Below are positions 44,436 through 52,434 of a stretch of DNA of 55,343 nucleotides, piece after piece. Source of the stretch: Actinoplanes sp. NBRC 103695 (GTDB taxonomy: Bacteria > Actinomycetota > Actinomycetes > Mycobacteriales > Micromonosporaceae); the NCBI RefSeq assembly GCF_030269485.1, contig NZ_BSTL01000044.1:1-55343 (forward strand). The letters run 5' to 3'. Under the pieces are notes generated by a model. The model saw nothing but the letters and a program-made list of their open reading frames with translations. It did not search any database and was not told where the DNA came from. The stretch's first letter is position 1, and each line of letters opens with the position of its first letter. The position numbers and the translations under genes are program-made.

Positions 44436-45980
44436 TCAGTTGCCGTAGACCTCGATGTTGCCGACGGTCACCTGGTACTTGCCGCTGCCGTCGTCGGCCT
44501 TCGGCAGGTCGGTCAGGAACACCAGGATGTACTGGTATTTCTGGTCCGGGTCGAAGACCGGGAAGATCTCCTTGGTCCCGTCCGTCCGGCTGGTGTCGGC
44601 CTCGCCGAGCTTCTTGTAGTCGGCAACGATCTTGGCGTCGCCCTGGCGGCTGTCGCCCGGGTCGCTGGTGCCGACCCGGATGTCCATCGCGACACCGGCG
44701 ACCGAGGTCTCGACGCGCACGTCCGAGACCGAGCGGGGCTCCTTGAGGTTGATCAGGACGCCCATGCCCTTTTTGTTGTTGCCGAAGTTGGACTGGTTGT
44801 AGCGCTGCGTCTCCCAGCCCGTCTCGGTGTCGCCGTCGACGGTGAGCTTGGCCTCGTCGGAGTCGTCGCGGGTGCCGTTCGGCGGGTCGACGATGCGGAC
44901 CATGTCGGCGGTCAACTTGATCTTCTGAGGCGCGGGCGCCTCGGCCTGACCGCTCGGGGTCCCGGCGCCGGACTCCGCCCCGGCGGGCGGGTTGCCGGCC
45001 TGGGTGGTCTGCGACGGATTGGGCTTGCCCGAGTTGCTGATCGCGCGGATGCCGAAGATCAAGCCGATCAGGGCGATCACGACCAGCGCGCCGACCCCGA
45101 CGACGATCTTGCGGGTGCTCCGGACCGGCTCCGACGACGTCGCCTGGGCGAACCGCAGCGGGCCGACGTCCTCGTACTCGTCCTCGGCGGCGTCCAGCCT
45201 GTCCAGCTCCGCGGCCAGGGCGTCGGCCTCGGGCGCGGCGACCCGCTTGTCCAGCAGGTCCATGGTCAGGTCGTCGAGATAGGCCGGAACGCCCGGCCGG
45301 ATCTGCCGCGGGGCGACGATCGAACCGGTCGCGTCGCGGCTGGCGTCCGGCAGGGTGGACTGCTCGATCTCGGCGTGCGGCCATGTGCCGGTCAGCGCGA
45401 AGTAGAGAAGACCACCGACCGCGCGCACATCGCCCTCGGCGGTGTCCGCGGAATCGGCCCGGGCATCGGCCAGCACGACCCGGCCGTCGTCGCCGATCAG
45501 CGTGGTGCCCGGGTGCACGTTGCCGTGCACCATGCCGGTGGCGTGCACCGCGGCCAGCGCGTCGGCGATCGAGTGCGCGATCGCGGTGGCGCGAGCCGGG
45601 TCCAGCGGACCGTTCGCGGCGACCATGTCTCGCAGCGCCTCGCCGTCGACCCACTCACGCACGACATAGGCCCGCTGGGCCTCGTCGATCGCGTCGTAGA
45701 CACCGCAGAGGTTGGGATGAATGACCCGGCTCGCGGCGACCGCGGCCTGGAGCATCTCGGTCGCGGAGTCGCCGCCGGGATAGCGCAGCACGACCGCGAC
45801 CGGTCGTCGGAGGATCACGTCGATGCCCTGCCAAACCTGGCGGCCGGCGCTGTCATCGTTGACGTGTTCCTGAAGTTGGTAGCGCTCCGCCAGGATCTCA
45901 CCGACGGTGGGTGCACCGAAGGTCATGACCGGACCGGCCTCATCGGCCGTGGTCTCCTGGCCTTCGCCGACCTGGGTCAC
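44436..45980 (-). CDS. membrane pseudokinase with C-terminal carbohydrate-binding-like domain
   Basis: A 514-residue protein. The kinase-like domain lacks catalytic residues: VAVVLRY in place of VAxK, MVHGNVHPGTTL (His152-Gly-Asn) in place of HRD, and VLADARA (Asp172-Ala-Arg) in place of DFG. One membrane helix (IVVGVGALVVIALIGLIFGI) is followed outside by a discoidin/F5_F8-like domain (ADMVRIVDPPNGTRDDSDEA and DIRVGTSDP). In M. tuberculosis the same domains are fused to MurJ (MviN, Rv3910), where the pseudokinase, phosphorylated by PknB, recruits FhaA; here it is a separate gene beside murJ. GTG 45980 with GAGGAGG 5 bp upstream. Confidence 0.88.
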   Translation of the reverse strand: MTQVGEGQETTADEAGPVMTFGAPTVGEILAERYQLQEHVNDDSAGRQVWQGIDVILRRPVAVVLRYPGGDSATEMLQAAVAASRVIHPNLCGVYDAIDEAQRAYVVREWVDGEALRDMVAANGPLDPARATAIAHSIADALAAVHATGMVHGNVHPGTTLIGDDGRVVLADARADSADTAEGDVRAVGGLLYFALTGTWPHAEIEQSTLPDASRDATGSIVAPRQIRPGVPAYLDDLTMDLLDKRVAAPEADALAAELDRLDAAEDEYEDVGPLRFAQATSSEPVRSTRKIVVGVGALVVIALIGLIFGIRAISNSGKPNPSQTTQAGNPPAGAESGAGTPSGQAEAPAPQKIKLTADMVRIVDPPNGTRDDSDEAKLTVDGDTETGWETQRYNQSNFGNNKKGMGVLINLKEPRSVSDVRVETSVAGVAMDIRVGTSDPGDSRQGDAKIVADYKKLGEADTSRTDGTKEIFPVFDPDQKYQYILVFLTDLPKADDGSGKYQVTVGNIEVYGN

Positions 45981-46133
45981 CCGTCCTCCTCGGTGGTGCA
46001 CACGTGTCCAGAGCGACCTTACCCGTACGCCGCCAGCGCCCTACGGGTCATCCCCCTGGCGCGGCAACGCCAAACAAAGCCCTGGCTGGGGCGGTTCGTC
46101 CGAATGGCGGAGCTGAACTAGCCGAACAGAAAG

Positions 46134-46142
46134 TTATCCACA
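46134..46142. promoter_or_regulatory. isolated DnaA box between murJ and the pseudokinase gene
   Basis: A perfect TTATCCACA lies 16 bp past the murJ stop. Confidence 0.55.
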
Positions 46143-46157
46143 GCTTGTACACACCCG

Positions 46158-48365
46158 TCAACGCCCAAGTTTGCGCCGGACCATGCTGATCACCTGACTG
46201 ATCTCCGGAACGCGAAGGAGGGCCGCGATGCCCAGATACGTCACCAGGATCACCGCGGCGCCGGCAAACAGCTGGAGGAGGGCCTCCAGGCGGTCCGGCG
46301 TGGCACCACCCGGCAGCAGGCGCACCACCAGCCAGCCGAGTGCGCCGGCCACCGCGGCGGCCAGCAGGACCTTGAGCATCGCCAGCACGAGCGAGCTCAG
46401 GTTGAGCCGCCCGATCCGCCGGCGCAGGACGGCCAGCGAGATGACGGCGGACAGGGCGTACGAGACGGCGTTGGCGGCCGTCATGCCCGCGGCGGCCATC
46501 GACGAGGACAGCAGCTCGGCGAGCACCAGGTAACCGGCGATGCGCAGGATCACCACCGGGATGTTGATCAGCGCGACCGTCTTGTTGCCCTGGAGCGAAT
46601 AGAAGGCATAGGTGCAGAGATAACTGATCGACAGCGGGATCACGACGAGCGAACCGGCGACCAGGACCGTGCCGGTGGCGTACGCGGCGTCGAAATTGAA
46701 GTTGCCACCCTGGAAGAGCGTGACCGCGATCGGGACACCGAGCACCGCGTAGATCGCCACGATCGGCGCCAGGGCGGTCGTGACCAGCCGGATCCCCCGG
46801 CGCAGGTCGGCGCTGACGTCGGCGAGCCGGCCCTCCGCCGCGGCCGCGCTCATCTTGGGCAGCAGCGCGGTCATCACCGAGACGCCGATGATCCCGTGCG
46901 CCATCATGGTCAGCAGGAAGACGTAGTTGTAGGCCAGCGTGCTCGCGTTGTCGTTGCCGGAGACGCTGCTCAGCAACCGCACCACGATGAAGACCGCGAC
47001 CTGGTTGGCGACGACGTAACAGAGCATCCAGCCGGCCAGCCGGCCGATCTCGCCGAGCCCGAGACCACGCGGATCCCAGCGCCAGTTCCACGTGAAACCG
47101 ACCTTGCGCAGCGCCGGGAGCAGGCCCAGCGCCTGGACGATCATGCCGAGCAGGCTGCCGCCGCCGATCACCGCGACCATGGCGGGCGTCATGTCGGCGA
47201 CGGACAGGCCGTCCTCGGTCTGGAAGACGAGCAGGAAGACGCCGCAGGCCGCGATCACGACCAGGCTGTTCAGGATCGGCGCCCACATCGGTGCGGCGAA
47301 GTGCCCGCGGACGTTGAGCACGGCGCCGATCAGCGCGGACACGCCGGTGAAGAAGATGATCGGCAGCATCAGGTACGCGAACAGCGTGACGAGATCGCGG
47401 TACTCCGGCGTGGTCCCGCCACCGGACTGGATCCACGTGATGACCGGCGCGGCCGCGACCACCAGCACTGTCGCGATGCCCAGGCTGACCACGGCAAAGG
47501 TCAAGAGCTTCTGGGTGTACGCCTGGCCGGCGTCCGGGTCGGCCTTGCGGCGGCGCACCAGCAACGGGATCAGGACACTGCTCAGGATGCCGCCGAGGAG
47601 CAGCTCGTAGATCTGGTTCGGAAGGAACTGGGCACTCGTGTACGCGTCGCCGACCGCCGAGCCCAGGGTCATGCCGAGCAGGGCGTTGCGAACGAAGCCG
47701 ATGATCCGGCTGACGAAGCTCCAGACGGCCATGATGGCGCTCTGCTTCGTGGTGCCGGGGCCGGGCTCCTCGGGCGGGAGGGAGTTCTCCTCGGCGGCCA
47801 CGAGGCCGGGGGTGGGCTCGGTGATCGGGATGATGCCGCTGTCCTGCGCGGACGTCGCCAGGCCCGGGCGGTCGAACGGGAGGGGGTCGGGCTTGTCGTA
47901 GCTCGTGGCTTCTGACAGACGGTCGTAGGCCGACGCGCCGGCGGCGTGGTCGTAGCCGCCGGACTCAGCGGGCCGGTCGTAGCCGCTGGACTCAGCGGGC
48001 CGGTCGTAGCCGGTGGGCTCTCCGGGCGGGTCGTAGCCTGCCGCGGCGCTGGGATAGGTCGAACTGGGATAGACGGTGCCGGCGCCGCCGGGATCGGCCG
48101 GGGACGGACCGGTCGGGCCGGCCTGGTTCGGCACACCCTGGTCCGGCGCGGCATGCGCCGGCGCCGACTGGTCGGGCATGGCATACGCGGGCGTGGCCCG
48201 CTCGGGCGTGGCCCGCTCGGGCGTGGCCCGCTCGGGCTCGCCCTGCTCAGGCGCGGCCTGTTCGGGCTGGTCGGCCGCGGTGCGGTCGCTCGGGCGGACG
48301 TAGGTGGCCTCGGGCTGGCCGTCCTCGTGGTCGGCGTGCGAACTGCGGTACAGGCCGCCGGTCAC
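46158..48365 (-). CDS. murJ: lipid II flippase MurJ (MviN)
   Basis: A 735-residue flippase that moves lipid II across the membrane for peptidoglycan synthesis. The first about 200 residues are a disordered cytoplasmic region with repeats (ERATPERATPERATP, and GYDRPAESSGYDRPAESGGY). The MurJ domain then starts KQSAIMAVWSFVSRIIGFVR, followed by about 14 membrane segments, e.g. VVSLGIATVLVVAAAPVITW. GTG 48365 follows GGGAGG. It is immediately upstream (same strand) of the pseudokinase gene. Confidence 0.95.
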   Translation of the reverse strand: MTGGLYRSSHADHEDGQPEATYVRPSDRTAADQPEQAAPEQGEPERATPERATPERATPAYAMPDQSAPAHAAPDQGVPNQAGPTGPSPADPGGAGTVYPSSTYPSAAAGYDPPGEPTGYDRPAESSGYDRPAESGGYDHAAGASAYDRLSEATSYDKPDPLPFDRPGLATSAQDSGIIPITEPTPGLVAAEENSLPPEEPGPGTTKQSAIMAVWSFVSRIIGFVRNALLGMTLGSAVGDAYTSAQFLPNQIYELLLGGILSSVLIPLLVRRRKADPDAGQAYTQKLLTFAVVSLGIATVLVVAAAPVITWIQSGGGTTPEYRDLVTLFAYLMLPIIFFTGVSALIGAVLNVRGHFAAPMWAPILNSLVVIAACGVFLLVFQTEDGLSVADMTPAMVAVIGGGSLLGMIVQALGLLPALRKVGFTWNWRWDPRGLGLGEIGRLAGWMLCYVVANQVAVFIVVRLLSSVSGNDNASTLAYNYVFLLTMMAHGIIGVSVMTALLPKMSAAAAEGRLADVSADLRRGIRLVTTALAPIVAIYAVLGVPIAVTLFQGGNFNFDAAYATGTVLVAGSLVVIPLSISYLCTYAFYSLQGNKTVALINIPVVILRIAGYLVLAELLSSSMAAAGMTAANAVSYALSAVISLAVLRRRIGRLNLSSLVLAMLKVLLAAAVAGALGWLVVRLLPGGATPDRLEALLQLFAGAAVILVTYLGIAALLRVPEISQVISMVRRKLGR
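47084..47099. other. parS-like sequence inside murJ
   Basis: AGTTCCACGTGAAACC, one mismatch in the 14-bp core. It is inside a coding gene and 10 kb from the main cluster, so it may be chance or a minor site. Confidence 0.35.
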
Positions 48366-48445
48366 GATGTCCTCCCATGGTCGTGGCGATGCAGCGAAGC
48401 CTAAAGCCGTGACGCCCGGCGCACGCGCGGCGGTCTCCCGAGCGG

Positions 48446-49327
48446 CTAGAGGTGGCGGCGCAGGACGGTGCCGGGGGCGGCGCCGGCGAGGGTTTCGAGC
48501 ATCCAGCAGGCCTCGGCGGGGACCAAAGGCTCGCTCAGGGCGTCCAGGACCGTCGGGTGGTCGCAGCCGGCCTCGGTCAGCACGCGCACCAGGTCAGCCA
48601 CGGCGGTCAGGTCGCCGCCGTCGGCGATCGTGCGGGCCAACGGGCGTACGCCGGCGAAGGTTGGATCTTGGGAGAGCTCGGACAGGCGCTTGTCGGCGAG
48701 GCGGAGCATGTGGTCCAGCTCGTCGCCGGGGAAGCGATGGCCGGAGCGGACCTCGGCGCGGGGGTGGTCGCCGGCGAGGTAGGCGGCGATCGTGGCGTCG
48801 TCGAGCACCCGCGGCGACGGCCACCAGGCGGCGTCGGCGAAGAACGGCAGCGGCGGCTCGTGGCGCGGATCGGGCAGGTCGGTGGCGGGTGGCGGGCGCA
48901 GCAGCGAGCGGTAGGCCGCCGTACGCACCGCGGTGATCTGATGCTCGTCGTCCTCCGGCAGGGCCGGCGCGAACGGCGAGAGCAAGGCCACCACCAGGCC
49001 CGGATGGGGCAGCGTGGGGTCCTCCAGCGCGATCACCCGGGCGCACAGGTCCAGCTCCCACCAGCGCAGGGCGGCCGGGATCGGCAGGCCGGGCCCCGTC
49101 CAGCCGAGCTGGACCGGTTCGGCGGTGGCCGGGCCGCGCAGGCCGAGCGAGCGCTCACCGGTCGCCGGGTCGGCCTCGAAGACCAGGCCGTAACCGCCGG
49201 CGACCGGCAGCGACATCCGGACGGTGGGCGCGGAAGCCGGCGAGGGGACGCCGGTCAGCATGGTGGACCAGAACGCGGGGTCCTCGCTGAGGCGGCTCAG
49301 CGCCTCGGAGACGGGCACGGCGCCCAT
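48446..49327 (-). CDS. hypothetical protein
   Basis: About 293 residues, soluble, rich in Ala/Pro/Leu. It starts MGAVPVSEALSRLSEDPAFW; the centre reads ALRWWELDLCARVIALEDPT and PPLPFFADAAWWPSPRVLDD; the end reads LVPAEACWMLETLAGAAPGT. I do not recognise it. Mycobacteria have mutT4 and a DUF6049 protein between murJ and the CCA enzyme, and this is neither. It could also start at GTG 49318 (VPVSEALS). It is divergent from cca with about 50 bp between them. Confidence 0.65.
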   Translation of the reverse strand: MGAVPVSEALSRLSEDPAFWSTMLTGVPSPASAPTVRMSLPVAGGYGLVFEADPATGERSLGLRGPATAEPVQLGWTGPGLPIPAALRWWELDLCARVIALEDPTLPHPGLVVALLSPFAPALPEDDEHQITAVRTAAYRSLLRPPPATDLPDPRHEPPLPFFADAAWWPSPRVLDDATIAAYLAGDHPRAEVRSGHRFPGDELDHMLRLADKRLSELSQDPTFAGVRPLARTIADGGDLTAVADLVRVLTEAGCDHPTVLDALSEPLVPAEACWMLETLAGAAPGTVLRRHL

Positions 49328-49376
49328 CCTGCCCGCTTCGGGCGGTCGCCGCCACGACCGATACGCTGGTCGTCCC

Positions 49377-50807
49377 ATGTCTGTACTGAACTCGGCGCAG
49401 CGCAACGCCGTTGCGGAACTGCTGCGTGTCTCGCCCGTCTCCGATGAGCTGGGGCGCCGTTTCGGCGCCGCCGGCCACGAGTTGCACCTGGTCGGTGGCT
49501 CGGTGCGGGACGCGCTGCTCGGCCGGCTCGGCGACGATCTCGACTTCTGCACCGACGCGCGCCCCGAGCAGACGCTCGCGGTGGTCAAGGGCTGGGCGGA
49601 CGCGATCTGGGAGACCGGGCGCGACTTCGGCACGATCGGCGTGCAGAAGGACGGCCTGCGGATCGAGATCACCACGTTCCGGGCCGAGGCGTACGACGGC
49701 GTCACCCGCAACCCGACCGTCACCTACGGCGACAATCTGCTGGATGACCTGCAGCGGCGGGACTTCACGATCAACGCGATGGCCGTCTCGGTGCCGGGGC
49801 ATCAGTTCACCGATCCGTACGGTGGGCTGGAAGATCTCGCCGCCGGCCTGATCCGGACCCCGGCCACCCCGGCGATGTCGTTCTCCGATGATCCACTTCG
49901 GATGCTGCGGGCCGCCCGATTCGCGTCGAAGCTCCAGTTCACTGTGGATGAATCGGTCATCTCGGCTATGCGAGACATGGCCGCTGATCTCGACCGGATC
50001 ACCGCCGAGCGGATCCGGGACGAGTTCACCAAGCTGCTCAGTGGCGCCGACCCGGTTGCCGGGCTGCGGTTGCTCGTCGACACGGGGCTGGCCGACCGGT
50101 TCCTGCCCGAACTCTCCGGTCTCAAACTGGAGATCGACGAGCACGCCCAGCACAAGGACGTCTACGAGCACACGTTGATAGTCGTGCAGAACGCGATCCG
50201 CCTCGAGGGCGACAGCGGGCCCGACTTCACGCTGCGGATGGCCGCCCTGATGCACGACGTCGGCAAGCCCGCCACCAAGGATGTCGGCCGCGACGGGCGG
50301 GTCAGCTTCCACCACCACGAGGTGGTCGGCGCGCGGATGACCAAACAGCGCATGAAGGCGATGCGCTATCCCAAGGACGTGACCGCCGAGGTGGTCGAGC
50401 TGGTCGCCCTTCACCTGCGCTTCTATGGGTACGGGCGGGGCGAGTGGACCGATTCGGCGGTGCGTCGCTACGTCACCGACGCCGGACCGCTGCTCCCCCG
50501 GCTGCACAAGCTGACCCGATCCGACGTGACCACCCGCAACCGGCGCAAGGCGGCGCAGCTGGCCGCCGACTACGACGCCCTCGAGGTGCGCATCACCCGG
50601 CTGGCCGCCGAGGAGGATCTGGCGCGGGTCCGCCCGGACCTGGACGGCAACGCGATCATGGAACTGCTCGGCGTCCCGCCCGGCCCGGTCGTCGGCAAGG
50701 CCTGGAAGTTCCTGCGGGAACTGCGCCTGGAGCGCGGGCCGCTCGCCCGCGACGAAGCCGAGGCCGAACTGCTGAAGTGGGCCCGCGGCGAGGGCATAGT
50801 CGAGTAG
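49377..50807 (+). CDS. cca: CCA tRNA nucleotidyltransferase
   Basis: A 476-residue class II enzyme that adds or repairs the 3' CCA of tRNA, needed here because both tRNAs lack encoded CCA. HLVGGSVRDALLGRLGDDLD holds the catalytic Asp pair (D54, D56). RRDFTINAM and ADDLDRI-type blocks follow, and an HD domain (LMHDVGKPA) precedes the C-terminal anticodon-side region. M. tuberculosis pcnA (Rv3907c) is the homologue in the same neighbourhood. ATG start. Confidence 0.96.
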   Translation: MSVLNSAQRNAVAELLRVSPVSDELGRRFGAAGHELHLVGGSVRDALLGRLGDDLDFCTDARPEQTLAVVKGWADAIWETGRDFGTIGVQKDGLRIEITTFRAEAYDGVTRNPTVTYGDNLLDDLQRRDFTINAMAVSVPGHQFTDPYGGLEDLAAGLIRTPATPAMSFSDDPLRMLRAARFASKLQFTVDESVISAMRDMAADLDRITAERIRDEFTKLLSGADPVAGLRLLVDTGLADRFLPELSGLKLEIDEHAQHKDVYEHTLIVVQNAIRLEGDSGPDFTLRMAALMHDVGKPATKDVGRDGRVSFHHHEVVGARMTKQRMKAMRYPKDVTAEVVELVALHLRFYGYGRGEWTDSAVRRYVTDAGPLLPRLHKLTRSDVTTRNRRKAAQLAADYDALEVRITRLAAEEDLARVRPDLDGNAIMELLGVPPGPVVGKAWKFLRELRLERGPLARDEAEAELLKWARGEGIVE

Positions 50808-50820
50808 GTCTCGCCGCCGG

Positions 50821-50907
50821 TTCGGGCTTGCGTGGAGGCGGCTGCGCGGTTCGGACTCGCGTGGAGGCGGCTGCGCGGTTCGGGCTCGCGTGGAGGCGGC
50901 TGCGCGG
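50821..50907. repeat. 29-bp tandem repeat after cca
   Basis: Three near-identical 29-bp units at 50821, 50850 and 50879 (TTCGGGCTCGCGTGGAGGCG + GCTGCGCGG), then degenerate GGGCTCGCG-rich copies to about 51010. The spacer 50808-51066 holds no gene. Confidence 0.9.
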
Positions 50908-51066
50908 GTTGGGCTCGCGCGGGTTGGGCTCGCGGAAGGCGGCTGCGCGGGATGAGCTCGTGCGGAAACGGCACGCGTGCGGGGCTCGCGCGTGCGGGGC
51001 TCGCTTGGCTCGGCCTCGCGCAGTCGGCGCGCGTGGACGCGGGCGGGTGGGTCGGAGTCGTGCGGG

Positions 51067-51660
51067 TCAGCGGAGGTCGGCCCAGGAGCGCTCGAGGGCG
51101 ACGCGGGCCTCCATCTCGAGCAGTTTGCGTTTCCGGTCGAGGCCGCCGCCGAAACCGACCATCTTGCCGCCGGCGCCGACCACGCGGTGGCACGGGACGA
51201 TGATCGGGACCGGGTTGTGGTTGCAGGCCGTGCCGACGGCGCGGGACAGGCCGAGGTCGCCGAGCGCGGTCGCGATCTCGCCGTAGGTGATCATCTCGCC
51301 ATAGGGGATCTTGGCGATCTCGGCCCAGACCGAACGCTCGAACTCGGACCCGCCGCGCATCTCCACCGGGACGGTGAACTCGGTCAGCGTGCCGGCGAAG
51401 TAGGCCCGCAACTCGTCGGCCGCCCGGACACCGACGCCGCCCGCGGCCAAGCTGGAGACGCCGCCCGCGGCCAAGCTGGAGACGCCGCCCGCGGCCAAGC
51501 CGGAGACGTGACCCGTGGTCGGGCCGGAGAGGTGGCCCGCAGCCAGGCCGGAGACGTGACCCGTGGTCGGGCCGGAGACGTCGAACCGCACGCCGATCAC
51601 GGTCTCGCCGTCGAGCGAGATGCCGAGCGGGTCGATCGGGGAGTCCACCACCACATGCAT
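51067..51660 (-). CDS. ogt: methylated-DNA--protein-cysteine methyltransferase
   Basis: A 197-residue suicide repair enzyme that takes methyl groups from O6-methylguanine. The active site is IIVPCHRVVGAGG (Cys157), and the helix-turn-helix with Arg finger is YGEMITYGEIATALGDLGLS. Length is normal apart from an insert of six octapeptide repeats at residues 28-75, between the N-terminal strands and the helix AADELRAYFAG. The insert probably forms a surface loop. ATG 51660 after GGAGAA. Confidence 0.93.
   Translation of the reverse strand: MHVVVDSPIDPLGISLDGETVIGVRFDVSGPTTGHVSGLAAGHLSGPTTGHVSGLAAGGVSSLAAGGVSSLAAGGVGVRAADELRAYFAGTLTEFTVPVEMRGGSEFERSVWAEIAKIPYGEMITYGEIATALGDLGLSRAVGTACNHNPVPIIVPCHRVVGAGGKMVGFGGGLDRKRKLLEMEARVALERSWADLR
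51436..51579. repeat. 24-bp (8-residue) in-frame repeats inside ogt
   Basis: Six units in the ogt frame: VSGPTTGH, VSGLAAGH, LSGPTTGH, VSGLAAGG, VSSLAAGG, VSSLAAGG. Two 24-bp unit types (GPTTGH and GLAAGG/SLAAGG) alternate, then the last type is repeated. Confidence 0.95.
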
Positions 51661-51694
51661 GCGACCGATTCTCCTCGCCGGGTCTGACAAAAAC

Positions 51695-51764
51695 TCAGAG
51701 CGTGCAGGGCAGCGGCAAATCAGAGCGTGCAGGGCAGCGGCAAATCAGAGCGTGCAGGGCAGCG
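51695..51764. repeat. 25-bp tandem repeat triplicating the end of the lipoprotein-like gene
   Basis: TCAGAGCGTGCAGGGCAGCG + GCAAA occurs at 51695 and 51720, with a third, shorter copy at 51745-51764 that contains the codons for LPCTL and the stop of the next gene. Two copies of the gene's end therefore lie beyond its own stop. Confidence 0.95.
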
Positions 51765-52425
51765 GCGCGATCGACAGCACGGGCTTGCCGTCGACGATCC
51801 GGCCGGCCACGCACGCCTTGCCGGTCGAAGCGGCGAAGTGGTCCGCGGCGACGAGCGGATCGAGGAGACCGGTCTTGGTCAGCGCGCGGGTGATCGCCGC
51901 CGGGGTCAGCCCGATGTCCGAGTGCTGGAGCAGGTTCAGCTCGAGGCTGAGGATGCGGGCGCAGGCATCGGCGCCGCGGGCGGCCGCCTCAGGGATCTCG
52001 CCACTTCGGGGCAAGGGGGTCAGCTGTTGCGCGAGCGCTCGGCGGCTGCGCTCGGCGGCGTCGCCGGAAAGCTCCGAGCCACCGGACGGCAGGTGGGCGA
52101 TGATCGGGTCCTGGGCGCAGGACACCGTGCCATCTTTCGCGGGCATCCGGGTGAGGAAGGAGGTGATGTCCGGCTGGGCGATCGAGGCGGCGGGCGCCTC
52201 GGCCGTCATGGTGACGGTGCTGACGCTCGCGTGGCCCTCGGGCGTGTTGCCGGGGCGGGCGCATGCGGCCACCGCGGCCACCAGTGCGCCGCTGGTCACC
52301 GTACACATGAGAAGGGTTTTGACCGGCCTTGAACGACCGGCCTGTGCACCGGGCCCGCGAGGGACGGCCGGGCGGATGGCACGAGGGGCCGAACCATCGA
52401 CGGCTCGGCCCCTCGGACGCGTCAC
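51745..52425 (-). CDS. small secreted or lipoprotein-like hypothetical protein
   Basis: A 226-residue protein. After a basic N-terminus (residues 1-39), the segment MCTVTSGALVAAVAACARPG is a hydrophobic stretch ending in a lipobox-like VAAC. The mature part is Ala/Ser-rich with a few Cys. The GTG at 52425 lies 10 bp past the ino1 stop; a shorter start is ATG 52308 (MCTVTSGALVA). I do not recognise a family. It is the last gene of the padR-ino1 series. Confidence 0.7.
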   Translation of the reverse strand: MTRPRGRAVDGSAPRAIRPAVPRGPGAQAGRSRPVKTLLMCTVTSGALVAAVAACARPGNTPEGHASVSTVTMTAEAPAASIAQPDITSFLTRMPAKDGTVSCAQDPIIAHLPSGGSELSGDAAERSRRALAQQLTPLPRSGEIPEAAARGADACARILSLELNLLQHSDIGLTPAAITRALTKTGLLDPLVAADHFAASTGKACVAGRIVDGKPVLSIAPLPCTL

Positions 52426-52434
52426 GCGGGGAGC

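Noticed and set aside
43791..46121. Open frame of 776 codons covering sigM and the pseudokinase on the other strand
   Set aside because: Antisense to two genes with clear domains and ribosome sites.
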